A stretch of DNA of 64,000 bases from Struthio camelus (GCF_040807025.1 NC_090952.1:24425068-24489067); one strand, 5' to 3'. Counted from the first letter of the stretch, positions 1 to 13,024 are shown. Notes: generated by a model from the sequence alone, not told the origin. Numbers and translations are program-made.

Positions 1-3000
1 GAAACACAGCATGGCTCGTGTCCACATAGCTACTTTTCCCAGAATAGGGTAGCCTTGTGCATCCTGCCTGCTGGGAACAGTCCTTGGCCCCTACGGTTCC
101 TCCGACCAGGCTGGGCACTGTGCAGGAGAACGCTAGCTAGCATAACATAGATGACTGGGGCCGGTGTTGCCTTCAGTTTGCTAGTTCAGAAGCAGCTCTG
201 AGAGCCAAAGTGTTTGCAGGGAGGAGAAGAATGCTGTGATGGGTCACTTGACAGGAAATAAAATCACGCTTAGAGCACCCACCCCTTGTTTATCCAGTCA
301 GAAGCAAGAAGTTCCTGACAGGGTCGGGAGCTTGGCGTGGTGCCAGCGAGGGGCTGCATGCAATCAGCTGCACATCAGCATCCCACTCAACTGAACTAAG
401 AATCCATGGCAGACCAGCAAACAGTGAGGCTGTTTTTTGGAGCGGAGCATGAAAACAAAAGGAAAATAGAAGCAATAGGAAGGACATACCACATGAAAAC
501 AACACGCAGAAAGCAGTGACTCCCTCTCAGGAGGTTTAATTGTCAGAATAAGAGTCTCAAGCGCAATGAATATTAAGGCAAGAGAACAACAAGTCACAAC
601 ACCGCTGTGACAAGACAAGCCCAAGGCTGAAAGGGTTGAGTTTTTCATCTCCTTGCGCATGGGGAAGGCGGCCAGTGATGGCTTATCAGTGTATGAAAGG
701 CACACAGGAAAATGCAGGGGGATTCTGGAGGTGCTGAGGCACTGCAGTGCCTCAGATAACTGAACTCTCATGTACTAACTCAAATGCGCTGATGTTTTCA
801 CCTCTCCGTTTTCTAACTTGAGGTCTCTAGTCATTCTGACTCTAAGGAAGGATAACAAAACACAGGCTTTTACAAAGCAAAAGTGTTTTTAAAAATGGCT
901 TCCATTTTCATTTTTTTCAGTACACATTTTTGTAAAATAATTTTTTCTGGCCAGTTCTTAAGAATGCCCAGACCACTGCCATCTTCCTAGGTAAGCAACC
1001 AGAGCCTGTCACTTGTCCTCAACAGATTCAGTCAAGAGCACTGAGCGCTAGGCTCTTCAGCAGATAGATTACAGCTGATGGGTTGGCTGCCCTTTTCCCA
1101 GACACGTCCATTTATTGGGAGCACGCTAACCACAAGGAACACCAGATTCTCTGAAGAAAGTAAGCATCTTTGCTACAGGCTGAGACTGTCTTTAGGACAG
1201 GCAGCTCTTCCTGTTTCTTTAGGTAGTCTGTTACCCTTTACTCACCCAATTCAGAGAGGGAATTCCTTTCTGAGAAAAAAGTCAAATTCAGCAGCCTGAC
1301 TGTAGAAGTGCGCTTGACTACTGTTCAGGCTTGGATGACCTATCCAACCTAAAAGGAATCTTCAATACAACATAAATGTCAGAACTCAAAAAAATGAAAC
1401 AGATCCCCTGAAACAATATGGAGTTCAAAACCAAAAGGAAATTCTTGGCTGATCCAAACCTACTTCCAGCCTGTAGCAACTTTATCTTTGGAAGAGCTGG
1501 TAGAAAAAACAGCAATAGGAGAAGCACATCATGTAGATCGGAAGTCCACAGCTTGCCAAATAACGTTAATGGCAGGACAAAATAAACCAGATTTCTGAAT
1601 TAGCTACCGCAGAGCAACCTGATAAGAAAATCATCTCTTGGTGACATTCCAGCTGACATTGTTACCAGCAAGCACATCAGCAAAGGAAAACATGAGAAGG
1701 GGCTGTGGAAGAAATCTATTCTCTTCATTCCAGTCTATAGAGATATTATCCTCCTTGCCCCCTTATCTTTGTGGCAACAATTCAGTATTGGTATTGAAAT
1801 ATTTTTCTGACCTTGAAAACGATCTTTTTTTTTTCCATGAACCACCAGGATTTCTAGTTCCTGTGGTTTCCTCTAAGCTCGCCCACTATTGATTAAAAAA
1901 TAAAAAACAAAATATCCTTGGAGCAATCAGGGAATTAATGACATAAGGAAAGAGAGGGGATTTCAGTGCTTTGCATTCTGTGTGCCGATGGTGAAAACGC
2001 AAAATGTCAGGGTGCAGGTGAAGAGTTGTCCAGGCTACTTCAACCAGCAGCCAAAGAGGAGATTTGAAGGGGAGGGAGAGATGATGCAATGCTACAGACA
2101 GTCTTTTCACTCTGGAAATCTGAATGTTCCCATAGAAAAGAGAGTAGTCAGACAACCCAATCTAACAGCAAAAGGAGATCTGCGCATCGTTATGCAACTT
2201 TAAAAAAAAGTTAAAACCATGATCACTTCCATTCCAGCCTTCAGACATCCGGGGTTTGCTTCCCAACCCCTCAGAGGCCTTCGTACCTGCCTGGCTGATC
2301 AGTGGGTGAGCAGCAGCACCAGCTCACAACGAACAGTGAGGAAATATGTTGAAATGTGTAGCGAACATGGGTGAGAACAGCTTTCCTGCCAGCTTCTTCT
2401 CCAGGTTTGGTGGACAGCACAGCCTACAGAAAACACAACGTGCAAACGACTTTCTATTAGACCAACGGAGGAATCCTTCCCAGTATTATTGGGTAGCGCA
2501 ACAGCACAGAGGATGTGTTAAGGAAGAATCTCTTGTCTGGCTAACATCCATCAGAGTCTGCAACTGACGTTGTTACGAGCTCTGGAACCACCTATACTGG
2601 ACTCCCAAACCAGTTCTGAAAACCTCTTGGACAAACTGAAGGGTTGGTTAAGATTTCATTTCTCAGAAGCCGTTCCGGATAAAAAGACAGTATCATTACA
2701 AAATAATCCTCAGTCTCGTGGTACCTTCATTGGTTATGAAGGTGCCACCTGCAAATGCGCCTATCCCAGAAAAACATTTTAACTATGTGATTAACCTTAA
2801 ACCGGTGGATAATCCCACTGGCTTCACTTCATTGGATAAGGATTTATATTCCTGCAGTGAACTTACTGGACTCTGTAACCCATATTCAGACATGCTGTTT
2901 TGCTGGGAGGGATAGGATTACACAATGCTATTGCACCTTCAGTTTTCCAGCTTCGAAATTCCTGTGAAGTATAGCTGTGGTATATTAGGGTATTTCAAGT

Positions 3001-6000
3001 GCGTCAGGATAAGCACTTTTGTAATTGTGCCTTTTTATAATTGAGTCTGCACATTTACCTCTTGATAATAGAGCCAAGGCAGAGAGTGCTCCAGGTCCAC
3101 AAGTGAAGAACTGCTTAAGCAATGCTTTCTGTGTAGCTTTTGCCTCCTGTCAAGAGCAAGAAAAGAAAAACTGTGCATTTGGGTAACTGCTTTAGACATC
3201 TCTTAATGATACACGTAGCTCAGCCAGCAGGTCTGGTGCTCCCATGAAAAGTCCAGTATTGCACTGACACTGTTATGATCCCTACACAACGCTAGGTACG
3301 GCAAAAACACCAAAGTTCAGACATTGTCTCCAATTGAGGTTTAACAGGTCTTAGACAGCTACTGCCGTTATTCCCTGCATGCCATATGTCCTGTCTATTG
3401 ACTCGTGTCGCTTAACGTTAGATTTGTCCACGGGACTCTGAATAGGAAGCCACCCATCACTGGCTTCTCTCTGCATGTGAGGGAAGCATACTTCAGCAGC
3501 CTAACAGCAAATTGATGCTTAATTCAGGGCTAAGTCGTCCTTCCTGTTAAAGAGCTGCCCTCTGCTGACTTACCCAGAATCGTGCAGTGACAGCTGGGCT
3601 CCCCCGGCAAAGGCAGTGCAACACGTGCAAGTGTAAACACTGCCTTTCCCCAGAAGGACACAATCTGAGCAAGCACTCAAACACATCAGGACCAAATGCT
3701 GCTCTACTTCCTGCCAGGGCCACTCTTCTGCACGTATTCACCTGCCTTAATTGCCGAGGATGGGAGGTAATGATAGCCACGGTGCATCCACAGCTGTTGG
3801 TACATCCTGTGAGCTCCTGCCAGCATCCATCTTCATGGGAGAGAATCAGGGGTCCGCAGGGGGGTGATGAGTAAATACCTCATTGCACTAAGAAGTGAAA
3901 TAGTGCTAATAGGGTACCAATAGCACAGCAAATCCCTTTAATCTATTGCCCTGTCACTAGCATAACTATAAGTCTCAAAAAGACAGTATTGGCCCAGCAA
4001 ACATTGTAGTACAGACATTCAAAGCAAACTGGAAAACAATACGGAGGGGTCACCACCATTCAAATAAGTCCTTTTGGCAACATGCTCTACAGAGTGAAGT
4101 GCAGCACTTAAATCAGGCAGGGCCAATATAAGAATCTCTCATCCTTTCAAAATTTCTGATCTGTGTTATTGCTCTTGGATATCTATTAGGAAAAAACGCT
4201 ACAGGCAATAATAAATGAAGGCTATTACAAATAATGGAGCTCTCCACTGGCCAGAGGTCAGGAGAGTGTGTTCCTGTGGGAACTGCAGACTATTTCAAAG
4301 AAACGCAAGCTTGCTCAAGTATTGGAAGCAATTCAGGAGCTGCAGGACCTTATGTGAATTTCAGTGCAGGCCTTCACTGCTGTGGCTAGATTTATTCACA
4401 GTGACTCCTTCAAAGCATGCTACAGAATCTCTGCGCTGCACTAATGACTTACCCTATACTCATCCTGCTTCTAAAGGACCTTTGCTAATATTTACTGTAT
4501 TAGACAAAAGGGAACTCACTTGAGAAACAATCCAGGTCCCTTCTTCAGAAGGGCTGCTGGTCTTGCAAAAATGGTGCATAAAGAAGTTGAAGTCTCTTGG
4601 GCTTCCTTTAAAATGGTGCTTACATACAGCTAGAGTTACCTCTTTGTTATGTATAAAATCCACCTATGAGAGAGGAACAGCATACATAGTCTGTTCGTTG
4701 TCTTGCACAGGTGCTCATGTAAAGTTTTGCTGCTGCTGTCTAGCTGTGCAGACTGGTAACACGCTGTCTTTCCAAAACAACCCTCCATTTGGATGATGGC
4801 TGAACCCATTATAGCTTGTCTTTTTTTTTTTCTTTTAGGATTTTTTTTGATATCTCCTAAAAGCCCCAATACCGTTCCACACTAGGTGCTAGTACAGCAA
4901 ATGATGTATCCAAAAATACATGAGTGACAATGCTAATCATATAAGGCAACACTACACAATTATCACATTTAAATTCTGTATCTTGAACTTTCTCTAATGC
5001 ATTGGTCCTGCACTTGCAGGAACTCTTACTTAACCCTGTAATCAATGCATTTTCCTATGTTGAATTTACATATTGAAGTTTTATTTATTTTCCCTTTAGG
5101 AACTAACCAATCTAATCAACCTTCAGTTAACGGGAACAATTGCACCAAGTCTTCACTTACTTCAGCGGTCTCCCAGAAGGGCCCTGAGGTCACTGCTGTT
5201 ACAAGCATAGACACATCTCCTCAGGTACAAAGACAGTTGCACAGGAAAACTGAAGTGTTTTCTTGCAAAGGGTGGACATGTTTCACAGCAAAGGGATCCG
5301 TGGTTTGTAGCAGAGTTCTCATTTCTTTGTCCTCTGGCACACGCTGCCACAACTCCCATGCTTCTGCTCTCAAGATTTTGTAGTAACATAATAATACTTT
5401 AAAGCACTTAACAATTTTTTGGAACACAAATTCTACCAGAGTATAAATCCATCTGCTGTCGTTTAACCTCTTGAGACAAAGATCAGATGTCTTATAAGAG
5501 GCTTCATGAATCTTGTCTCCTCTTAGCTGCTTTAAAAGGTTCAGATCTCATCAGCAACAGTCAGATCTCTAATGCAATAGCTTTTTTTTTTTGTTTTGTC
5601 CTTCCTGTACTTATGCCACAGAAATACTTGGACTATACTGGTGGAAAAGGTATGGACAGTAAGCTGAGCATGGAACATGAGCTTAGTACTGAATTAGCTT
5701 AGCTCTGACAGTGTGGTGATATTATGTGGTTACCCCCACTTAGTAGATAATCCTTTTTTATGGAATCTCTTGTACAAAAAAATATCAAAATCCAAAGGTG
5801 GTAGAGAAAGAAAGAAAAAGAAAGAAAAAAAGAAAAGAAATTAAAAAAAAGGAATGTCCAAGGCTGCTGTTTCTGAACAAAACAAGAGCAGGAAGCCACA
5901 GGGGCAGCTGCAGGAACTCCTGCTCCTTGTTGCACAAATACACATGCCAAAGGTTGGGGTCATGCTCGTGGCAGGCTGCGTAGAGGCCTGTACCTACTGA

Positions 6001-8528
6001 TGCCCTTTTCTGAACATCTTGTCCAACTGTGAGCCTCCTTGGGGTCAGTGGATCCATTACGGAGCAGGGGCAAGACCTCCCACAGTCGGACTTGTCCAGA
6101 ACCAACAAGGAGCCCTTCCAGAAGGACGCTTTGTTGCTCATCTTGGACAGTGACACAGAAGGCAGGGACAGGGCTGAAGTCCTGCTCCAAAGGGAACCCT
6201 TCTTTAGGCAAACATGCTTGACCGAGCCCAGAAACAAGACAAGTCAAGCAGGCACGAAGAGCTGGTTGATTTATGGGCCTGGCTCCAACATAATATTCAG
6301 AAGTGTGCTGAGCACAGACAAGGGAACTGTAGACAGAACAGCTTGTTTCATTAATTAGTTCAGCATTTCAAGTTCTTTTTAAGAGTAAAACAATTGTAGG
6401 TAGAATTTCACTGCTAAATATATGGACCTTACTGAACTGCCAGTCTGGTCCCGTGGAAAGAATCCACAAAGACTCAAGCAAAAGCAAAGACAATAAAGAT
6501 CAACCATTGAATATCAAGGCACCTGAAGTTGCAGAGTGGCCTCGTCTAAAAGAAGCTCTAACTGGTACTTAATCTGGAACTCCATGTTACTCCATGATTT
6601 CCATGCGGAGGAATGAAGTTTTGGCCCACCTCTCTACATACTCCCAAGCTCTGACCCAGAGGTAGGACAGCAGCCTTTTAAGTTATTGAGTGATGGCTGG
6701 TTGGGTTTTTTTTTTTTTTTTTTTTAAACTACAGGTGGCAGCACAATGAGTTCCTCAAGGTAGCTCTCTCTCCTTCCTAAGGAAAAAAAAACTTTCCTTG
6801 CTTCAGCAGCATGAGCTGAACACTATGACACTGCCCAAAAGGAAAGCAGACAATTTTTTTTTTGGTAGAGTAGCTACCACTCACAACTCAGAAAATGACT
6901 GTTCTCATGTTGAGTGGCTCTGAAGAGGTTTAAGTCTACTCAATGACAGCACTGAGGTGGTTTTCTTCTCTTTGCCCTGAGCCTTGCACGCGCCACAGAT
7001 GACAGCACCCGCACTTTAGTTCTTAAGTGTTTTGTTAGCTAGATGTTATTCTCAAGGCACCCAAATGATTTAGAGCGCAAGCCCAACTAAATTGAATAAT
7101 GTAACTACAGCATTCTCACACTTGTGAAAACACACCCAGTTGCGGGTTAGATTCTTAATCAAGGAGATCAAAGGTTAGCCTGGAGGAGAGAGCCTGCTGT
7201 GGCCTGACATTAAATTCATATTACAGGGGGCTCATTAAATGCGGCCTGGGTCAATCCTATGGAACAGCTACTCTGAAAGTCTTGCAAGAATTTCCTGTGT
7301 CAGCATCAGAACCAAGGATTAATATTCTTTTGTCATAGCAGTCAGGGCTCAAAGCATAGAATGATGGAACAGAACAATATGAGCCTGTTGTCTGGGTCTG
7401 CACTTGGCTTACAAATCGTTCAGCCTTTTCAATCAGTCCAGCAGCCTGCGACAACCTTCTTCAGGCTATGTCCTATAGTGTAGAAATTTACTTAGGCTTA
7501 CAGAAAACAGCTGGGGTACGCCAAAAAGGTCTTTTTTTGAATTAAAAAAAAAAAAAGCTTTTGTAGTTTCAAGACTAGCATTCTTCACTTGAGAGCAGGG
7601 AAAGGTCCAAATAAGCCATAAAATAAGAGACAGAAGTGCCTGAACCCCATATCAACGCAAGCTGAATTCCGTGACCCACGATTCCTTCTGGCTTCTACTG
7701 ACAAAAATCACCAAAGGCACCATCAGAAGTGTTGTATTGATGGGGGAATCATTTGTAGCCTTTCAATTTAAACATTAATTGCAGATTTTCTGAAATAATG
7801 AAACTTCTAGTTAAAAATATTTTTTAATATATGACAGGGATCATCCCCAAGACCTTTCTCAATGCAGACAATAAAAAATAGAAGCATCCTTTATAACATT
7901 TGAACATGATACACCAGAACCAAGAAAGAGAAGAATTCTGCCCATGTTAAAACCATTCTAAAATGTTCCTGATGGCTCATGGGTAGCATGACCAAAAGCA
8001 ATAGCATGCAAAAGACAATTTCTAAAGTTCAGTAGCTCCACTCAGAACTAACTGTTTACGCTAAAACTGCTATGATGTTCATGAAATCATCAAGATGCTA
8101 GAGGGAAAAAAAAAAAAAAAAAAAAAAAAGAGATAATACCCTTAGAGGACAGTTCAGAAAAAAAAAACTGCTGGAAAGTGAGATAACTGATTTTATACTA
8201 GGTTACTTTGTTCAATATCTGACTGGACTTATTTCAAAACTGAAGTATAGTAAGGTTTGTAAAAGAAAAGCAAAGATGAGCCTATGGAAATAATATCCTG
8301 GTCAGACTTTTTAAGGAAGGAATGAAAATACCTTCTAAAAAATTAAAAAAACTATTCAATCAAAAAAAAAAGCCATCTAACAGCATCCCTGGAATAGTAA
8401 TTTATTCAGAGGAAGAAGCAGAAACAAACAAGGAAATTTCATGTACTCTTTCCTTCTAAACTCTGAGCAAGATGCTCACACCACACCAGAAGAGACTGAA
8501 AGTTCATATTGGACCTCAAGGACCCACT
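1..8528. other. AT-rich region downstream of WDR44, no intact gene
   Basis: No complete gene or RNA gene was recognised. It contains an A-rich GAAA stretch (5805-5855), a T run near 6706-6725, and three uncertain coding-like pieces: plus strand 2570-2915, a plus-strand segment with splice-like borders at 5100-5224, and a 150-codon minus-strand frame at 5785-6237. None shows a known domain. DOCK11, expected on this side from mammalian gene order, was not seen. Confidence 0.6.
8106..8129. repeat. Poly-A run, 24 bp
   Basis: Mononucleotide A run in the region downstream of WDR44, about 400 bp before the decayed coding strip. It could be the tail of an old retroposed insert on the plus strand, but no source element is recognisable upstream. 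Confidence 0.85.
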
Positions 8529-9579
8529 ATGAGGTCTTATAAAGCAATGTTGGGAACCCTGACTGAATTGAGGGGAGGTAGCAGCTGAGACCCTCCCCTT
8601 CCGGCCATGCCAGCAGTTTTCAAGAAAACACTTCTATCCAGTATGTGTGAAGGCCCCTCCCCAAAGCAGAGCATTGTGGAGACCAGCAAGAGCGTGTTTC
8701 AGGCAAGCCAGAGCAATTCAAATCAGAAGATAGCGTTAGCTGTGAAGCTGGTGGAAGATGTACTGAGCTTGTGTATGGCTACAGTGTGAAAATCCTTTTT
8801 GTTATACAATTCCTAAGAAGAATTCATCATTAAAGTAAGTGACAACTGACTCAAGGAGGTTTTGGAAAAAGGGATATTCAGAAATCAAATCAGTCCCGTG
8901 GAAGTTACAGACGGACAAGAGGTCAAGCCCAGAGTACAAAGGCGTTGTGGATAACTCAGTTCAGAGTACTTACAACGTGTTGCAAGAAGTGAGACCTCAA
9001 GAAGAACTTAGCAAAGACGTAGCAAGTTTCTAGAAGAGTTTTTCCTGAACAAGTACCTAGTATGATAGTTAATGAGATCTCCAACTGCCCAACCTTTAAC
9101 CGACAACGCTCCAGCAGTGTCGAGACAGACAAAATTGGTAAAGGCCTTTCAGACATCTCTGTGAAGCTAAGTCTCGAGGCTAAAAACACTGTAGAGTCAG
9201 TGAGAGATGAAAGGGCAGTAACCGTGAAAGACAGCAACACTGATCCCAACTTTGTGTCAGACCACTCAGTAGTTATTTCAATACAGACAAAGCCTGCTGA
9301 AGAAGTGAACAACTTGGACACAAATTCACTTAGGTAAGGCCTAGCAGGACTAAAAAGATAGAAATGGTATTGGGACATCTAGATGTAAAACCAGAGGAAG
9401 GAAATGGAGAAGGAATAAACTGTTCTGATATTCACGATAATATAACGATGGCCATCATTCAGGAGGGTATTAAGGACATGCTTGAGGTTAAGCATGAATC
9501 CTACCAAAAATCAAACGAGTTAGAGCTGTTGCAACCACAAACTTTTGCATGTAGCTCTAAGCATATGCTCATCAATTAG
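8529..9579 (+). pseudogene. Decayed coding exon of a large protein, family uncertain (possibly FSIP2-like)
   Basis: Four consecutive plus-strand segments have protein-like composition but lie in different frames: 8607-8789 (frame 0), 8839-9033 (frame 1), about 9032-9337 (frame 2) and about 9334-9579 (frame 1). Two junctions, near 9031 and 9334, look like single frameshifts in a continuous strip. Sequence between the first two carries stops. Segment content, such as KIALAVKLVEDVLSLCM and VVISIQTKPAEE, recalls fibrous-sheath or AKAP-type scaffold proteins, FSIP2 in particular, but this rests on impression. It could also be one worn exon of a live spliced gene. It faces WDR44 tail to tail. Confidence 0.35.
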
Positions 9580-12099
9580 GCAGTCTAATTTACCCACAGG
9601 CTTAAAATTACATGAGTCCTCAAGTCCTTTTCTGAATGGCCTGTCTTTTTGTGTACATAGCACTTGGCTTAACTTATTATATATGCTCCATTTACTTAGT
9701 ATTGTATTCTGATCTACTTTCCACACAGAAACATGAAGTACTGTCACTAAAGCACATAGAGGAAAGAATTACCAATTCTAGTTGTGTTAACTGAAAAGTC
9801 TCTTAGCATCCTGACAGCAGGCCAGTACAATTTGCAAAAGAGCAGGAAAGCGGTCATTCTAGCCAATAGCACAAAAAAAAGTTGGAATCATGACACCAGT
9901 ATCGTACATCCTCAGAAGTGTCAACAGAAGTTCCCTCCAGCCTTCCAGTCTGGCCACACATTCACAAAACAAAGCAAAAGCAGTGGGCCTATATGGAGTT
10001 ATCAAGCACACTAGATATGTTCTCTATATGGACACGTGGAGATATATGTTGGGACAACAAACAGCGCCAGAGAAAAAAAGTTTGCAATGCTCGATATTCC
10101 CAGTAAAATAGCAGAGCAGCTTAGCATTCAGCTATACTCTGAAGTTCACTTAGAATCAAGTTGGAAGAGCAGCCAGTTTTGAATATCCCCTGGACATCTG
10201 TGCAGCAAAATTGATAATGCGAGCCCACCTCCCCCCCCCCCACCCCCAACCCTCCCTCATACAGCGGCTTTCCCCGAACTAATTCGGGGAATTCTGCCAA
10301 CCACACAACCCTTTCTAAGCTCAAGAAAACCTGACTCCTGCAGCATTTAAAGTTCAAATTTTAGCATTTTTCATCCACTTGAACCATTGCTTTTGTCCTA
10401 TGCAAATGCATTGCTTAATGACCAGCACAGAAAGAGACAAAGGTAGTAGAGAAACAGCTTTCATTTTCAGTCACAGATGCTCCTTACCAAAACTAGCTGA
10501 CAGGAGCCAGCTACAGCAAAAATAGGGTCCTGAAGGGAAGAATTCAAGTCATCTATGACGCTCCAGTTAGCTCATTTTATTGATTCTCGGGAAGTGATTA
10601 AGTTAATTCAGAGTTATCCTGCACAGAGGCACTGTACAATGGCAATTCCTTGCTTCTATCTCCTGGGAACTCTCAGACATATTCTATAAGCAGAATCTTG
10701 ATTACACAGATGTCAACTGCTTCTATTAAAGAACAAAAGGTTAAGTAGGCTCTTGAAGAGGCAGTCAAGAAAAGAATCCTCCAGAGAAAGGGGAAGTGTT
10801 TTATTTTAACAGACCTCCAGCTATGCCTTGCTTGTATTTGAGGGAACACATCGCTTTGCAGTGTAAGGGCCCTAGCTGATGTACAGCAAAGGCATGTGAC
10901 TGTACAAAAAGTTCATCTGCATAACTGACTTTAATTTGCAGGACTGGGGAACTTGAAGGCTCTAGACAAGAACAGAACCCAGCTGTGTCAGGTACCAGAC
11001 AAGCCTTAAGACTCAGCAGTGGGATAGGTTAGGCAGGGCAAGAGGCCCAGGACTATACCACCACTAAAACAGAGTTGAGTGCTACCTTGCTGGTGCAATT
11101 TTGGGGAAGTGAGGGAAAGAGGCATTGATTTCTGAATCACTAAAAATATGCAGCATAGTTCAACTGGGGAAAAACACACAGGATATAAGATTACTGCAGA
11201 GCAGCACCGCAACTGTTAATGCAAGAACCTAAATATTGTGATAAATGGAAGCCAAACATTTCCCTCAAGATCAGCTTTGTTTACTGCCAGTGTCTGCACA
11301 GGGACCTGTGTAATGAAAAATAACAATAACCACTTTTATGAAGTTCTGAGTATTTAAGATGTTGTGTCTGACCTGTTAACAGAGCTTCTGGCAGCTACAA
11401 GGAGAAACCAATGTTTGACTACTGAAGTCTCCAAAAGTCATGTTCAAATCTTTGAAAAAAATCATTCAGATCACTAAGGTGTTAGAGAGCAGACAGTTTG
11501 CACAGAACATTTAAAAATAACCTACCAAGATGGGTGCCGTTAACATTGCAGGATCCCTCTTGAAGCTCACTAAGTGCCAAATCTGGCTTCAACACTGCAT
11601 GCTGACAGGAGCCAGGTCCCCAATCACTTTCAAAAGCTGGGCTTGGGCCCATCCTCTTATCTGGATTTCATACCCACTAATAAGTGCTCCCTCCTCCTGT
11701 TATTCACAATTAGTTTCTGCAATTGCTAGTTCTAGTACTCAATTCCCTATTACTTCAGGAAGAAACCTGTCGTCAAAGAAGTGATAGATCAGAAAAAGCA
11801 GAACTCAAAAGTGAACAAATGTATGCAACATCAATGATCGGAGAAAAAGGCAGAAACTACTCACACAGAAGGCAAATTTATGAATCAAAATGGAAAAGAA
11901 GCAGCAATTTCCAAGCGTGTGACCAAGTTTAATGATATAATCTGTTCTCTGAAACACTTGACCATCAATAACATATCATGGGTTATGATGCCCAGAATGT
12001 TACTTCATAGGTGGTTTTTTTTATGAATATTTACAAAGACTTTCAAAATTCAGTGGCTCTAAACAAACAAGAAGAACTTAAAACTTTAAGCTACAATGC
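9580..12099. other. Interval between the decayed strip and WDR44, no gene seen
   Basis: AT-rich with a C-rich tract (10225-10258) immediately before a perfect hairpin with two TTCNNNGAA motifs (10270-10291). Short frames at 11530-11932 are unsupported. No splice-bounded exon, RNA gene or transposon was recognised. Confidence 0.6.
10270..10291. promoter_or_regulatory. Hairpin made of two STAT-like GAS motifs
   Basis: TTCCCCGAA and TTCGGGGAA are perfect reverse complements separated by CTAA. Each matches the STAT consensus TTCNNNGAA. The structure is seen directly; any STAT binding is inference. Confidence 0.35.
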
Positions 12100-12929
12100 T
12101 TAAAAAATGTAAACAGTTTATTTTACATAGTTGTAAAATATAAGAATTTTCTAATGCAGCTTAATTTTACCTGGAAGGTGAATATAGCCTGGTGCCCATC
12201 AACAGGAATGAGAGAATTCTTTACACATAAGTATTGTGCTCCAGTGTGCAAAAAAATTATATATAAAGAAAGGAATCTAAAGTCCACAACAATTAAAAGA
12301 CAACAAAAAAATTTTCATGTTCTGAAGTTGAGAAATTTATAAAAACATTTACACATGGTTGTTGACCCATCAAAAACTTGCATAACTTAAAATTCTGAAC
12401 GATAGCTACTGCAAATTCAAGATCTTTCTCAAGGGGAATTTTGTGCAAAGGTCAAGCTAGATCATTTAGCATTTTTCCAGCCATCCCTCCATCCTTCCCT
12501 TCCCACCCCCATTCCTGACATCTAGTGGCCACAGGCACCACTAAAATCCTCTTGATTGAAGCACATGTTCAAGGTAGAACATGTTCAAATTAGCACATGT
12601 AACCAAAAGGCACACACACGTGTGAATCCATTTCGTGCAGAAACCTGTGCACGTTCACAACTGTGTTGCAAAACAACTGCTCTTAGAAAGCTTACAGTCT
12701 GATGTTTGGCAGGATTATTCTTACACATTCCATTCTATTCTACAAGCCCCAGTGTTAATAGGTTGACACTGCCTTCAAAGGATCCAGTATTTGAGTAGCT
12801 TTAAAACAAAGATTTTAAAAATAAATCAGCCTGTAACATTATTATATTAGAGACTTTGTTTTTGCCCACATTATTTATGGAAATTTAATCCCACAGTACC
12901 ATAGCTTTATGCTGTCAGTTGCAAAACAA
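12100..12929 (-). other. WDR44: WDR44 3' untranslated region (proposed)
   Basis: AT-rich sequence between the stop codon and the first canonical AATAAA on the minus strand, with no coding potential. It includes a CT-rich patch (12480-12515) and three ACATGT-type motifs at 12561-12600. The 3' end is inferred from the poly(A) signal only; a longer UTR is possible. Confidence 0.5.
12117..12122 (-). terminator. Candidate polyadenylation signal AATAAA for WDR44
   Basis: The plus strand reads tttatt, so the minus strand has AATAAA about 810 nt after the stop, followed by a T-rich stretch (ACATTTTTTAAGC). It is the first canonical hexamer downstream; an ATTAAA variant also lies close to the stop codon. 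Confidence 0.45.
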
Positions 12930-13024
12930 TTAAGATACATATTTTTTTTTGTTAATGAAGACTTTGATTGCTCCAGTAAAGTCAGCCGATAAAAGCACTT
13001 CTGTGTGATCTGTCTTCAAAGCTC
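12930..13024 (-). CDS. WDR44: WDR44 coding exon 20 (last, with stop)
   Basis: Residues 877-907 and the TAA stop (12932-12930). Ends with the last propeller strand TEVLLSADFTGAIKVF and a lysine-rich tail, INKKKYVS, against VNKRKNVS in human. Acceptor TTAAG. Nine A residues encode the three tail lysines. Confidence 0.95.

Noticed and set aside
1-12100. DOCK11 coding exons expected downstream of WDR44
   Set aside because: No stretch on the minus strand matches remembered DOCK11 sequence; the gene probably lies beyond the window or elsewhere.
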